From NCBI GenBank assembly GCA_019635775.1, contig JAHBYU010000003.1:268009-332008 (forward strand): a DNA stretch of 64,000 nt, in the 5' to 3' direction. Below are positions 53,656 to 64,000 of this stretch, in pieces (positions within the stretch are counted from its first letter, which is position 1; every line of letters starts with the position of its first letter). The stretch is from Rhizobiaceae bacterium (lineage in GTDB: Bacteria > Pseudomonadota > Alphaproteobacteria > Rhizobiales > Rhizobiaceae). The notes below the pieces were generated by a model. That model was given only the letters and a program-made list of their open reading frames with translations, searched no databases and was not told where the DNA came from. Made by a program: the position numbers and the translations under genes.

Positions 53656-55598
53656 GCAGCCGGCGTCCGGCTCTTCGGTTCACACAGGGTTATCAAGGCA
53701 AGATTCTGCCCTGAAAGACAGCCCAGTATTTCAGGTGCTGGCGCGGGTCGCAACCTCCCGGTGTCGGTCGAAAGTGAGCCACCTGGGCAGGGTGCGCCGC
53801 GATAGCTGTAGAGCCTGAGGCCGGATGTCCCTTCCAACGGGCATGCCTTGAGCCACGAGGGGGGCGTCCCCTCCATCAGGCTTGTGGCGAACGGGTAGCG
53901 GTCGCGGATCGATGCCGGAAGCGTCGCCTTTCTCGCGCACACGGCGACAAAGCCTGCGCGGGCCTCGTCGAGCACAATGGCTGGATCGGTCGTCGCCGGA
54001 TCGAGGAAGCGGGCGACGCGCGCCATGCCTCGGGCTGCAGGGTGGTGAGGCGTGGCGACGACTGACGGGTGCGTTTGCGCGGCCAGAAGTTCCACGCCCA
54101 GCGCCGGCGGGGCAAGCACGATTGCGTCGTCCGGCCACCGAAGGGCGGGCAGCGGCTTTCCGCATCCCGATCCCGCGATGTCCGCGATGGTGGGCGAGAC
54201 GGGCGACGTCGGGACGGACAGGTGGTATCCGACGAGGAAAACCGACAGCGCCAGTCCCGGCAAGGGCAATGCGAGGCGGGACCATGCCGTGGCCGGAAGC
54301 CCGCAATCCAGCCGGGCGAGGCCGACTAGGCGAGGCGGCAGCAGTGCCGCGACGATCAGCGCGAAGCCGATGCCCGCGAAGAACGGGACGTAGCGCAGAT
54401 AGCGGAAATAGGCGAGCGCCAGACCGACGGCCAAAAGCGAGAACAACGCCAGCACGACGACCTCGCGGCTGCGCCTGCTGTCGACCAGAAGCCGCGCGAC
54501 CGGAGCAAGCGCCCCCATGAACAGCAACGTCAGCGGGATCAGGCTTTCCGACAGCACGAAATCGCCGCGCTGCAGGAAGCTTTTCTCCTGCCCGATGCTG
54601 CCGAGGAAATAGTCGCGGATCTGCGGGTCAAGTGCGCCATAGGGGCCGCCCATGCATTGCGGGAACAACACGACAAGCAAGCCGAGGGAGAGCGCTGCGG
54701 ACAAGACAAGCATAGCGGCGCGTGTCCGCCAGCCACCGGATCGAGCGAGCCTTGGCGTCAGAAAGAACGCCGCGCCGGCGAGCACGAGGGCCAGCGCGAA
54801 GGGAGCCGAGTAGCTGTCACAACGGCCGACGCCATAGCCCGAGGGCGGGACGATGACGGCGAAAAGAATTGCGGCGGCAATGGCCATGCCAAGGCCGAAA
54901 GCCGCGATGCCGCTTTGCGTCCCGGCGCGGCCAAACACGTAAGCGAAGGCATAGAAGCCCATCAGCAACAGATGGAAGGCGACGAATTCGGGACTGATCG
55001 CGATAGCCAACGCCACCAGCGCGCCATTCATCATGGCCGCTCCCCGGCTTTCCCTCAGAAGCAGGACGAGGCTGGCGAAAAGCAGGAGGATTTGCAAATT
55101 GTGGTAGTCGATGCGGCCCGGCGCGAATTCCTGAAAACCGGGCAGCGCAATGAAGACCGCCAGCGGCATCGCGACCGCGCGATCGCGAAAACCCGCCGCG
55201 CCGACGAGCCGGTCATAGCAGAACAGGGCAGGCGCAAGCAGCAGGAGCGGCGTCAGGAAGACGGCGAGGTCAAGCGCTCTATCCGGGCCGATGATCCAGC
55301 CGGCAGGCACGGCGACAAGTGCATAAGGCAGATCGACGATCCACGGCCAGTGGCTGACGAACGGCTCGGGCTGGAGGATGCCGGGCAGCGTGCGATCGAA
55401 GATGGCGCCGCTCGCCAGCAGGCTGCGGATTTCATGCAGCTTGAGGAGGTCGTCCGCGTCGCCATTCATGGGCATGCCGGCCCGGTAGGCCGTGGCCATG
55501 TAGAGCGCCAGCAAGGCGTAGGTCAGGACAAGGACGACGCGGTTGCGCCGGGCTGCCCTCGCCGCTTCTGCGCCTGTCGTTGCCGCGTTACCTGGCAA
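53547..55598 (-). CDS. GT-C-like polytopic membrane protein (putative glycosyltransferase)
   Basis: Integral membrane protein of 683 residues with about twelve helices. The first loop GMPMNGDADDLLKLHEIRS has the Asp-rich motif of GT-C lipid-linked-sugar transferases, and GRIDYHNLQILLLF follows. A C-terminal soluble part (ALRWPDDAIVLAPPALG, HPSVVATPHHPAARG) lies outside. No named function. The 3' end overlaps the MFS gene by 109 bp on the same strand, and the last ~60 residues are not domain-like, so the gene may have lost its original stop. Confidence 0.75.
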   Translation of the reverse strand: MPGNAATTGAEAARAARRNRVVLVLTYALLALYMATAYRAGMPMNGDADDLLKLHEIRSLLASGAIFDRTLPGILQPEPFVSHWPWIVDLPYALVAVPAGWIIGPDRALDLAVFLTPLLLLAPALFCYDRLVGAAGFRDRAVAMPLAVFIALPGFQEFAPGRIDYHNLQILLLFASLVLLLRESRGAAMMNGALVALAIAISPEFVAFHLLLMGFYAFAYVFGRAGTQSGIAAFGLGMAIAAAILFAVIVPPSGYGVGRCDSYSAPFALALVLAGAAFFLTPRLARSGGWRTRAAMLVLSAALSLGLLVVLFPQCMGGPYGALDPQIRDYFLGSIGQEKSFLQRGDFVLSESLIPLTLLFMGALAPVARLLVDSRRSREVVVLALFSLLAVGLALAYFRYLRYVPFFAGIGFALIVAALLPPRLVGLARLDCGLPATAWSRLALPLPGLALSVFLVGYHLSVPTSPVSPTIADIAGSGCGKPLPALRWPDDAIVLAPPALGVELLAAQTHPSVVATPHHPAARGMARVARFLDPATTDPAIVLDEARAGFVAVCARKATLPASIRDRYPFATSLMEGTPPSWLKACPLEGTSGLRLYSYRGAPCPGGSLSTDTGRLRPAPAPEILGCLSGQNLALITLCEPKSRTPAACQTILSRPVPEHSTLSARRSSAMCGWQRSSPISER

Positions 55599-55662
55599 AG
55601 CCGCCTATTCCCCCGCTTCGGGAGACAGGTCTTACGCCGTTGAGTTTGCTTTATCGTAAAGG

Positions 55663-55694
55663 AAAGGCCCGCCGGATCGCTCCGGCGGGCCTTT
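55663..55694 (-). terminator. Intrinsic terminator after rpsA
   Basis: Perfect 14-bp stem AAAGGCCCGCCGGA/TCCGGCGGGCCTTT with a TCGC tetraloop. On the minus strand, transcribed TTT ends the stem and CCTTTA follows; it is 42 bp beyond the rpsA stop. The symmetric TTT/AAA ends could serve both strands. Confidence 0.85.
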
Positions 55695-55735
55695 CTGATC
55701 GGGAGGCTGGAAAAACCAGCCGCTATGGCGAAGCC

Positions 55736-57433
55736 TTAGCTGCCCTGCTTCTTCAGCGCGGCGCCGAGGATGTCGCCCAGCGAAGCGCCGGAGTCCGTCG
55801 AGCCGTACTGTGCGACCGCTTCCTTCTCCTCGGCGATTTCGAGCGCCTTGATGGAGACGGTGAGCTTGCGCGTCTTCTTGTCGAAGGCGATGACGCGTGC
55901 GTCCACCTTCTGGCCAACGGTGAAGCGCTCGGGGCGCTGCTCGTCACGGTCACGCGACAGGTCGGAGCGCTTGATGAACGTCTCGACGCCGTGATCGACC
56001 AGACGTACGTCGAGGCCGCCGTCCTTGATGCCGATGACCTCGCAGGTGACGACCGCGTTCTTGCGCAGTTCACCCGAGGAAGCGGCCTCGCCGACGGAAT
56101 CGCGAGCCATCTGCTTGACGCCGAGCGAGATGCGCTCCTTCTCGACGTCGACGTCGAGAACCTGCGCCTTCACCATGTCGCCACGGTTGTACTCCTCGAT
56201 GACCTGCTCGCCCGGACGGTTCCAGTCGAGGTCGGAGAGGTGCACCATGCCGTCGACATCGCCTTCCAGGCCGACGAACAGACCGAACTCGGTCTTGTTC
56301 TTGACCTCGCCCTCGACGACCGAGCCGACCGGATGGTTGCGCTTGAAGGCTTCCCACGGGTTCTCGAGCGTCTGCTTGAGGCCGAGCGAGATGCGGCGCT
56401 TGGACGGATCGACCTCGAGCACGACCACATCGACCTGCTGCGAGGTGGACAGGATCTTGCCGGGGTGCACGTTCTTCTTGGTCCACGACATTTCGGAGAC
56501 GTGGATGAGGCCCTCGATGCCCGGCTCCAGTTCGACGAATGCACCGTAGTCGGTGATGTTCGTGACCGTTCCGGTGATCTTCTTGCCGATCGGGAACTTG
56601 GTGCCGATCTCGCCCCACGGATCGCTCTCGAGCTGCTTCATGCCGAGCGAGATGCGGTGCGTCTCCTGGTTGATGCGGATGATCTGCACCTTCACCGTCT
56701 GGCCGATGTTGAGGATCTCGGTCGGATGGTTCACGCGACGCCACGCCATGTCGGTGACATGGAGCAGGCCGTCGATGCCGCCGAGGTCCACGAACGCGCC
56801 GTAGTCGGTGATGTTCTTGACCACGCCCTCGACCACCTGACCCTCTTCGAGGTTCTGGACGATCTCGGAGCGCTGCTCGGCACGGCTCTCTTCAAGCACG
56901 GTGCGGCGCGACACGACGATGTTGCCACGACGGCGATCCATCTTGAGGATCTCGAAGGGCTGCGGGTTGTGCATCAGCGGGGTGACGTCGCGGATCGGAC
57001 GGATATCGACCTGGCTGCGCGGCAGGAACGCCACTGCGCCGTCGAGATCGACCGTGAAGCCGCCCTTGACCTGGTTGAAGATGACGCCTTCGACGCGCTC
57101 GCCCTTGGAGAATTTCTCCTCGAGCTTGACCCAGCTCTCTTCGCGGCGGGCCTTGTCGCGCGACAGCATGGCTTCGCCAAGCGCGTTCTCGATGCGCTCG
57201 ACATAGACTTCGACCGTGTCGCCGACCTTCAGCTGGCCGTCCTTGGCCTTGGCGCCGAATTCCTTCAGCGGCACGCGGCCTTCGACCTTGAGGCCGACGT
57301 CGATGATGGCCATGTCCTTTTCGATGGCCGTGACGAGACCCCGGACGACCTGGCCTTCACCCGAATGTCCGTCAGAGAAGGACTCTTCGAGAAGCGCCGC
57401 GAAATCGTCGCGGGAGGGATTTGCTGCAGACAT
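55736..57433 (-). CDS. rpsA: 30S ribosomal protein S1
   Basis: mRNA-binding ribosomal protein of 565 residues with six S1 (OB-fold) domains in tandem. The repeated segments [17 protein letters not shown]-like, [40 protein letters not shown] and [20 protein letters not shown] are the third to fifth repeats. ATG at 57433 has AGGAGA just upstream; a frame extending to 57616 is not conserved. It is downstream of cmk (212 bp) as in most Rhizobiales and ends at a strong terminator. Confidence 0.97.
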   Translation of the reverse strand: MSAANPSRDDFAALLEESFSDGHSGEGQVVRGLVTAIEKDMAIIDVGLKVEGRVPLKEFGAKAKDGQLKVGDTVEVYVERIENALGEAMLSRDKARREESWVKLEEKFSKGERVEGVIFNQVKGGFTVDLDGAVAFLPRSQVDIRPIRDVTPLMHNPQPFEILKMDRRRGNIVVSRRTVLEESRAEQRSEIVQNLEEGQVVEGVVKNITDYGAFVDLGGIDGLLHVTDMAWRRVNHPTEILNIGQTVKVQIIRINQETHRISLGMKQLESDPWGEIGTKFPIGKKITGTVTNITDYGAFVELEPGIEGLIHVSEMSWTKKNVHPGKILSTSQQVDVVVLEVDPSKRRISLGLKQTLENPWEAFKRNHPVGSVVEGEVKNKTEFGLFVGLEGDVDGMVHLSDLDWNRPGEQVIEEYNRGDMVKAQVLDVDVEKERISLGVKQMARDSVGEAASSGELRKNAVVTCEVIGIKDGGLDVRLVDHGVETFIKRSDLSRDRDEQRPERFTVGQKVDARVIAFDKKTRKLTVSIKALEIAEEKEAVAQYGSTDSGASLGDILGAALKKQGS

Positions 57434-57645
57434 ATGTTCTCCTGAAAGCCCCGTCTTGGCGGGGCGGGCGCCGTGGTTAGCGTTGCGTTGGCCTGCCGGC
57501 TTTCCGGGTTCTTCAAACCCTGATGCCGCTGTGGCGGCGGTGTCGGCGCAAATGAATGCTGGCAGGCTGGTTTCGTATTCTTGGCCCGATGTGGGTGGTT
57601 TGCTGGCTTCCGGCAAGCAGAAGCACCCGGCAACCTAACCCAGTG

Positions 57646-58296
57646 TCAGGCCTCGTCCCGCTTGGCAAGGACCGCATCAATGATCGACCGCGCCGCCTGG
57701 AACGCGGCCTCTATAGACATTTCCGAGGTATCGAGCAAGTGCGCGTCGGATGCGGCGCGAAGCGGCGAGTCGGTACGGCCGACGTCGCGCTGGTCTCGCC
57801 GCACGATGTCGGCGAGAATCTCGGTCAGGTCGGCCGTGCCGCCACGAGACTGGATGTCGCGCAACCGGCGGGATGCGCGCACCTCCGGCGAAGCGGTGAC
57901 ATAGAGCTTCACGTCCGCATCCGGACAGACCACGGTGCCGATGTCGCGGCCGTCGAGCACCGCCCCGCCAGGCTGCGCGGCGAAGGCGCGCTGCTTGTCG
58001 ACGAGGATTTTGCGTACCGTCGGATAGACGGCGACTTTCGATGCTGCCTCGGCAACGTCATGCGCCGAAAGAAGCTCGCGGTCCAGGTTCGCCAGGTTTA
58101 CCTGCCGCGCCGCGGTCTCGGCCGCCGACAAATTGTCGAGCGGCAGGCCGTGCGTGAGAAGTGCATGACCGACCGCGCGATAGGTGAGCCCGGTGTCCAG
58201 GTGCGGCAGGTGGTAGTAGTCGGCGAGCCTGCGCGCGAGGGTGCCCTTTCCAGAGGCGGCCGGGCCGTCGATGGCGATGGTCAGCCTTGTCGTCAT
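57646..58296 (-). CDS. cmk: Cytidylate kinase
   Basis: CMP/dCMP kinase of 216 residues. P-loop [28 protein letters not shown], the [19 protein letters not shown] loop with the Arg-Asp that bind CMP, and [15 protein letters not shown] lid. ATG at 58296 gives the expected start. It is followed by rpsA and preceded by an SDR gene that separates it from aroA. Confidence 0.95.
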   Translation of the reverse strand: MTTRLTIAIDGPAASGKGTLARRLADYYHLPHLDTGLTYRAVGHALLTHGLPLDNLSAAETAARQVNLANLDRELLSAHDVAEAASKVAVYPTVRKILVDKQRAFAAQPGGAVLDGRDIGTVVCPDADVKLYVTASPEVRASRRLRDIQSRGGTADLTEILADIVRRDQRDVGRTDSPLRAASDAHLLDTSEMSIEAAFQAARSIIDAVLAKRDEA

Positions 58297-58471
58297 GCTT
58301 CCCCGCGTACCGCGCCTGTTGTTCATACCGCGCCTATTGTCATTACCGATAGAGCGGATCCGCGCGGAGTAACGAACGCTCGCAGGAAATACGAAAGCTC
58401 TCAAGGTCTTGCGCGGCATCATCCCACAATAAATAAAGCGCCAAAACGGCTTTCAGCACGCCGTCGCCGCG

Positions 58472-59176
58472 CTAGACGCTGCGCATCAGGCCGCCGTCGA
58501 TGCGCAGGCTCTGGCCGGTGATGTAGCCGGCTGCGTCGGAGAGCAGGAAAGCGATGGTGGCGGCCACTTCTTCGGATCTGCCGTAGCGTCCCATCGGCAC
58601 GCCGGCGCGGCGCTCTTCCAGTTGCGGCAGGCTGTCGATCCAGCCGGGCAGGACGTTGTTCATGCGCACATTGTGCGCGGCATGGCTGTCGGCAAAAAGC
58701 TTGGCGTAGGTCGAGAGCCCGGCGCGTGCCACCGCCGATGTGGGGAACATCGCCGTCGGTTCGTCGACCCATGCTGTCGAGATGTTGACGATCGCACCGC
58801 CCTTCTGGGCGATCATGACGGGCGCGACCAGCCGCGTCGCGCGCGCCACATTCATGAAGTAGACGTCGAAGCCGGCATGCCACTGCTCGTCGATGATCTC
58901 AAGCAGAGACGCGCGGGGCCCGTGTCCTGCGCCGTTGACCAGCGCGTCGATGCGGCCCCATTTTCCCATTGTCAGGTCGACGAAACGCTTGAGGTCGTCG
59001 TTCGACTGGTTGGAGCCGGTGAAGCCCAGCCCGCCCAGTTCGACACCGAGCGCCTCGCCCTTGCCCGACGAGGACATTACCGCCACCGCATAGCCGTCCT
59101 CAGCCAGCTTGCGCGCGGCGGCAGCGCCCATGCCCGAACCGCCACCGATGATCATTGCCACTTTCTGTGCACACAT
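58472..59176 (-). CDS. SDR-fold protein lacking the usual YxxxK catalytic pair
   Basis: Short-chain-dehydrogenase fold of 234 residues. Cofactor motif IIGGGSGMGAAAARKLAE and NGAGHGPRAS are intact, and GYITGQSLRIDGGLM ends it. Where classical enzymes have YxxxK, this reads FPTSAVARAG, with Tyr replaced by Pro/Thr and Lys by Arg; the Ser of NISTAW remains. Likely a binding protein or altered enzyme. ATG at 59176 preferred (GAAGGA upstream). It stands between aroA and cmk, which are normally adjacent, and starts 44 bp after aroA. Confidence 0.82.
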   Translation of the reverse strand: MCAQKVAMIIGGGSGMGAAAARKLAEDGYAVAVMSSSGKGEALGVELGGLGFTGSNQSNDDLKRFVDLTMGKWGRIDALVNGAGHGPRASLLEIIDEQWHAGFDVYFMNVARATRLVAPVMIAQKGGAIVNISTAWVDEPTAMFPTSAVARAGLSTYAKLFADSHAAHNVRMNNVLPGWIDSLPQLEERRAGVPMGRYGRSEEVAATIAFLLSDAAGYITGQSLRIDGGLMRSV

Positions 59177-59220
59177 GGCCGTCATTCCTTCGCTGCCGGT
59201 TCCCACGAGGATCGGAAATC

Positions 59221-60624
<1,404 letters not shown>

Positions 60625-60758
60625 CTATCATGGCGGCGTGACAGGGTCATCCCCTCCGGAACGCATGCCGGTACGCTTCCGAATTGAGTTTCTTTTCGCT
60701 TTGACAAGGGCCCCTTTCTATGAATATGGGGACCGAAAATCACGGACGAGGATCGGCA

Positions 60759-61148
60759 GTGGCAAAATCCGAACTTGGGACAAAACGCATCGACCCGGAA
60801 ACGGGCCGGAAATTCTACGACCTTAACAAGGATCCGATCGTCTCTCCCTACACGGGCAAGAGCTATCCTAGGTCGTTCTTCGAAACCGGCAGCGAGAAGG
60901 TGCTGGAAGACGAGGTCGAGAGCGAGGAGAAGGAACTCGACGACGAGGACGCTCCGGAGACCATCTCCCTGGAGGACGCCGACGACGAGACGAAGGGCGG
61001 CGACGACCTGCCCGATCTCGACGACGACGATGATGAAGTCGACCTCGGCGACGATGACGACGACGACACCTTCCTCGAGGACGAGGAAGAAGAGGACGAC
61101 GACGTCAGCGGGATCATCGGTGTTGGCGAAGACGAGGACGAGGTCTGA
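60759..61148 (+). CDS. FYDLN acid domain protein (TIGR02300 family)
   Basis: Very acidic protein of 129 residues. The conserved N-terminus AKSELGTKRIDPETGRKFYD and NKDPIVSPYTGKSYP define the family; beyond ~50 it becomes Asp/Glu runs (DDDDDEVDLGDDDDDDTFLEDEEEEDDD in pieces) with only short hydrophobic spots. Function unknown; common in alphaproteobacteria, often beside aroA. The GTG at 60759 with GAGG 7 nt upstream yields the family start; an ATG at 60720 would add 13 residues. Divergent from aroA. Confidence 0.9.
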   Translation: MAKSELGTKRIDPETGRKFYDLNKDPIVSPYTGKSYPRSFFETGSEKVLEDEVESEEKELDDEDAPETISLEDADDETKGGDDLPDLDDDDDEVDLGDDDDDDTFLEDEEEEDDDVSGIIGVGEDEDEV

Positions 61149-61303
61149 TATGTCTAATGGGCGCGCCATCTCGGTGCGTCGCGCGGGCACTCGACGGGCA
61201 TTCCCAAATAAGCTCTTCGGGAGGCTTGATATTGACGCGGGGCGGCGCTAGAAGCCGCCACCTGATCTCTTCGCCGGAAACGGCGCCGGCTTACGCCGGG
61301 TGT

Positions 61304-61379
<76 letters not shown>

Positions 61380-61619
61380 GCTTTATCTCCTGAGTGCTCG
61401 ATATTGCAGTGAATTTGGGATGACAGGCAAAATTGTCCCTATTCTGTCCTCGTATCGCCTTGGAGTCAGTGCAGTCAGCGCTAGGGATTGAACCCGATAT
61501 CAGCGAAGCTTGCGAGCTAGTCCAGGCTCTCCGGCCCCTCGTGATACGGTTACAAGGCATTGATATAGGCAGTTGGATACAAGCCTGATATTGCATGCTC
61601 AACTACGCACGACGAGACG
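61380..61619. other. Gene-free stretch after tRNA-Ala
   Basis: 240 bp between the tRNA and the MFS stop with no gene I can support; base composition becomes visibly less GC-rich than the window average. No copy of the tRNA 3' end was found here, so no attachment-site duplicate is visible inside the window. Confidence 0.5.
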
Positions 61620-62921
61620 TCATGCTGCGACACGGCCGTCACGGCGGTATTGCAACAGGAGAAGATAGCCACCGGCAATGATGAAAAGCGCCAAGGATGC
61701 CATAGCTATTCGCTGACTGCCTGTTGCCGCGCTGACAAGCCCGAAAGTCAGTGGCCCAAGCGCCGCCGAAGCGCGCCCAACCAGGGCATTGAAGCCGAAG
61801 AATTCCGAACTACGCTCGACCGGGATCATGCTGGCGTAGATACTGCGGCAAAGCGCCTGGCTCGAACCGATCACCAATCCGGCACCCACTGCAACGATAA
61901 CAGGGATTGCGGCGCCGTCACCGACGGTCATGATGCCGATCAGCACAAGCCATATCGCCAGGGTCACGGCAAGCGCGCCGCGTTCCGACCAGACCCGCCC
62001 TAGCCACCCGAACGCGATCGTGGCTGGGACACCGACCGCGTAGAACAGAAGCGTCAACTTCAGAATCTCGTTGACCTGCAGCCCGAAAGTGGACTTGAAA
62101 AATATCCCGATGAAGAACAGAACTGTGACGATCGCATCGTTGATCAGGTAGTAAGCTATCAGGAACGTGAGCACTGGCTTGTTCTGTCGCCACTCGACCA
62201 CCGTCTTGCGAACCCGGCGATAGGCGTCCGCCATGTCATCGCCTGGGCGTCTGAGGCTGTCGGCGGGCATAAAAAGGCTCGAAGTCAGCCCTACAACGGC
62301 AAAGAAAACTCCGGTCACCAGGAATGCCAGGCTGAAACGGGCCGGATCGCTATCCTCGCTGCCGCCTGCAACGAATGGCAGGCAGAGCAAATAGCAAAAC
62401 AGGCTGCCCAGATAGCCAAGGCCCCAGCCGAGGCCGGACAGCAAGGACAGCGATCCCCGGTTGGTCAGGACCGGCAGATATGAATCGTAAAGCGCCTTGG
62501 CGAGCAGGAATGCCGCGTGCGCTCCTATGAACGCCAGCATCCCAAGGATGATGTCGCCGGGACCGACCAGCGCAAGGCTCGCTGTAAGCAGGCACGAGAT
62601 GGCTGTCAGCAGAAGCAGGAACGCCTTGCGGCGGCCGGTTGCATCTGCATGAGCACCGATCAGTGGGGCCACAGCTCCTGCCAGTACGAGCGGTATGGCA
62701 ACGGCTAATGCCCACAAGGCGTCTGCGTAGCGTTCGTCCGCCACGACCTGCGTTCGAAAGTAGGCCGCATAGCCGATCGTCGGGATCATCAGGAGGTAAC
62801 CCGACCCGCCCATTCCGTAGGCGATCCAGCCGGCGACACCTGTTTTCAGCGACGGAGCCGGGTTGAACCAGCTTCGCTCTGTCCGGGAATTGCCGAATGC
62901 ACCGGCGTCTGGCTCTATCAC
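61620..62921 (-). CDS. MFS transporter, UMF1/Atg22-like
   Basis: Membrane transporter of 433 residues, twelve helices. GVAGWIAYGMGGSGYLLMIP opens it as in UMF1/Atg22 proteins, HADATGRRKAFLL is the loop-2 A-motif, and RRVRKTVVEWRQNKPVLTFLIAYYLINDA and SIYASMIPVERSSEFFGF are family segments. Unknown substrate. Its ATG overlaps the AraC-type regulator's stop by 4 bp (ATGA), so the two are one operon and the transporter is probably controlled by that regulator. Confidence 0.88.
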   Translation of the reverse strand: MIEPDAGAFGNSRTERSWFNPAPSLKTGVAGWIAYGMGGSGYLLMIPTIGYAAYFRTQVVADERYADALWALAVAIPLVLAGAVAPLIGAHADATGRRKAFLLLLTAISCLLTASLALVGPGDIILGMLAFIGAHAAFLLAKALYDSYLPVLTNRGSLSLLSGLGWGLGYLGSLFCYLLCLPFVAGGSEDSDPARFSLAFLVTGVFFAVVGLTSSLFMPADSLRRPGDDMADAYRRVRKTVVEWRQNKPVLTFLIAYYLINDAIVTVLFFIGIFFKSTFGLQVNEILKLTLLFYAVGVPATIAFGWLGRVWSERGALAVTLAIWLVLIGIMTVGDGAAIPVIVAVGAGLVIGSSQALCRSIYASMIPVERSSEFFGFNALVGRASAALGPLTFGLVSAATGSQRIAMASLALFIIAGGYLLLLQYRRDGRVAA

Positions 62922-63931
62922 GTCTCAGCCGGCAAGTTGCGTCGCTTACGAGGGCTAACGGGTGATTCCCGCAATGTATCGGAAGGGAGTTCGCCGTAGG
63001 CATTGCGATAGTATTTTGCAAAATGCCCCAGATTCGAGAAACCGCACGCCAGTGCAACCGAGGTGACGCTCGTGCCGGGTTCCCCGCTTACGAGCATGGC
63101 GTAGGCGCGACGGATCCTGGCCTGCCTGACAAATGTCATCGGCGAGATTCCCCGGCTTTTCTGGAAAGCGTAGAACAGGCTGCGGACGCTAGCATTCGCG
63201 ATAAGCGCCAGAGCCTCGATCGTGATCGGTTGGTCCCAATGGTGCTCCACATACTCCTCGACGCGGCGTACTTCCCGCGGTGCCGCCGCCTTTGGGGTCC
63301 CGTCAAGAAACCGGCTGTAATTGTGGCGATTTCCACATAGGAAGCTTACAATCAGGGACTGCTCTAGCTCGGCGAGAACGAGAGGCGGGAGCGAACCAGC
63401 GCCTTCGTCGAGCTCCCTGACGACGAACTGGACAAGGCGGCGCAATTCGGGGGCGTGTGGAACGACCTCGAAGTCCATTTGCAATTGCTTGTCAGCAGGA
63501 TATCCGATCAGCGCACCCAGCTTGCGGATTACTGCCTGCGGCTTGATGGTGAGCACGAAATGCTGGAAGTCGTCCGAATACTTCAGTGACACCTTCGCCC
63601 CTGGCCCCCCAACCAGCCCATGGTTGTCCTGCAGCGCACTCTCCGAGCCGTCGACAACGCTTATTCCTTTGCCCCCCAACGGAAAGCCCTGAATAAAGTT
63701 GTCTGCATTGAGGATCGTAGCAGCCAAAGGGGCGTCATAACGTCCGTAGCTGAGCGTTAAATCCTTTCCGGCATAGTGGTTCAGGCGGCCATGAAAGTTC
63801 TGTTCGTCACCGCGACCGAAGTCGATCGCGCCCACTGAAAAGAGACCGGACAGGCGTTGGCAGAATTCGTCGACACTTCGTGTCCTAAGCGCGGAGAAAT
63901 GGCTCAGCGGATCCTTGGTGGTAACATTCAC
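62918..63931 (-). CDS. AraC-family transcriptional regulator
   Basis: Regulator of 337 residues. N-terminal ~190 residues resemble the AraC_binding_2 ligand region (FQHFVLTIKPQAVIRKLGAL); the C-terminal ~100 carry two HTHs: VEEYVEHHWDQPITIEALAL, SVRSLFYAFQKSRGISPMTF, and VTSVALACGFSNLGHFAKYYRN. Likely autoregulates and controls the coupled MFS gene. ATG at 63931; the last 69 bp of the window hold its upstream region. Inducer unknown. Confidence 0.93.
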   Translation of the reverse strand: MNVTTKDPLSHFSALRTRSVDEFCQRLSGLFSVGAIDFGRGDEQNFHGRLNHYAGKDLTLSYGRYDAPLAATILNADNFIQGFPLGGKGISVVDGSESALQDNHGLVGGPGAKVSLKYSDDFQHFVLTIKPQAVIRKLGALIGYPADKQLQMDFEVVPHAPELRRLVQFVVRELDEGAGSLPPLVLAELEQSLIVSFLCGNRHNYSRFLDGTPKAAAPREVRRVEEYVEHHWDQPITIEALALIANASVRSLFYAFQKSRGISPMTFVRQARIRRAYAMLVSGEPGTSVTSVALACGFSNLGHFAKYYRNAYGELPSDTLRESPVSPRKRRNLPAET

Positions 63932-64000
63932 AGATGCACCTCGTCAGGCATATTGCGCCAGCCATATGATCACCAAGCCGCAGTTGTTGGCCGACAACTG

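Noticed and set aside
55580-57445. 621-codon plus-strand frame opposite rpsA
   Set aside because: Mirrors S1 repeats in antisense, rich in Leu/Asp/Arg, without start signals; a shadow.
58419-58883. 154-codon minus-strand frame inside the SDR gene
   Set aside because: Alternate frame of the SDR; Arg-rich, no motif.
61149-61303. Search for a further RNA gene between the FYDLN gene and tRNA-Ala
   Set aside because: No cloverleaf or known RNA pattern found; only GC-rich spacer.

Overview
The window reads as chromosomal DNA of a high-GC alphaproteobacterium of the order Hyphomicrobiales (Rhizobiales), most likely a Mesorhizobium/Aminobacter/Phyllobacteriaceae-type organism. The grounds are the class II (CP4-like) EPSP synthase beside cmk and rpsA, a urease cluster interleaved with HupE/UreJ and a DUF1272 protein, a DUF982 protein, a FYDLN-acid protein, and several ChvE/rhizobial-style ABC systems. 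This taxonomic call is inference; no rRNA or species marker is present. No CRISPR array, insertion sequence or prophage was seen.

Layout. 1-2.8 kb: the end of an FbpC-type ABC ATPase gene followed by tatABC (Sec-independent protein export). 3.0-4.8 kb: a membrane-anchored adenylate cyclase with an internal 2Fe-2S ferredoxin domain. 4.9-6.3 kb: a HAD phosphatase and a DUF899 thioredoxin-like protein. 6.3-13.7 kb: a complete urease locus on the minus strand (ureD-ureA-DUF1272-ureJ-ureB // ureC-ureE-ureF-unknown-ureG), interrupted between ureB and ureC by a plus-strand gene for a small exported protein. 13.8-16.1 kb: an ACP/ketosynthase pair of NodF/NodE style and a Nu-class GST. 16.2-17.2 kb: a histone-H1-like basic protein and a P-loop kinase. 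17.4-25.3 kb: a methylamine block, comprising a cupin-HTH regulator, trimethylamine monooxygenase (tmm), a 960-bp gene-free stretch full of inverted repeats, and a TMAO-type ABC importer (tmoX, tmoW, tmoV) with a visible promoter and operator-like palindrome.

25.3-43.2 kb is mostly ordinary chromosome: a c-di-GMP phosphodiesterase with degenerate GGDEF, a DD-carboxypeptidase-like lipoprotein, DoxX, DUF982, a flavin-binding stress protein, the sulfate importer operon (sbp-cysT-cysW-cysA), a ChaA-type antiporter, DedA, an SMP-30 lactonase, mepA, two epimerase-like proteins, queG, a GST, uppP and a TauE permease. 43.4-52.0 kb is a nitrogen-compound locus: a polar amino-acid ABC importer in one operon with an Ldh2-family oxidoreductase, and on the other strand two small exported proteins, a dimethylarginine-dimethylaminohydrolase-like enzyme, a 2-ketoarginine-decarboxylase-like ThDP enzyme and a short-chain dehydrogenase. 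Together these suggest uptake and breakdown of arginine or methylated-arginine derivatives (inference).

52.0-61.4 kb: an MFS exporter overlapping the 3' end of a GT-C-like membrane protein gene, then rpsA, cmk, an atypical SDR, aroA, a FYDLN-acid protein and tRNA-Ala(GGC). 61.6-64 kb: a less GC-rich AraC regulator/UMF1-type MFS pair just beyond the tRNA, possibly acquired DNA. A recurring theme is nitrogen scavenging: urea (urease), trimethylamine/TMAO (Tmm, Tmo) and guanidino compounds.
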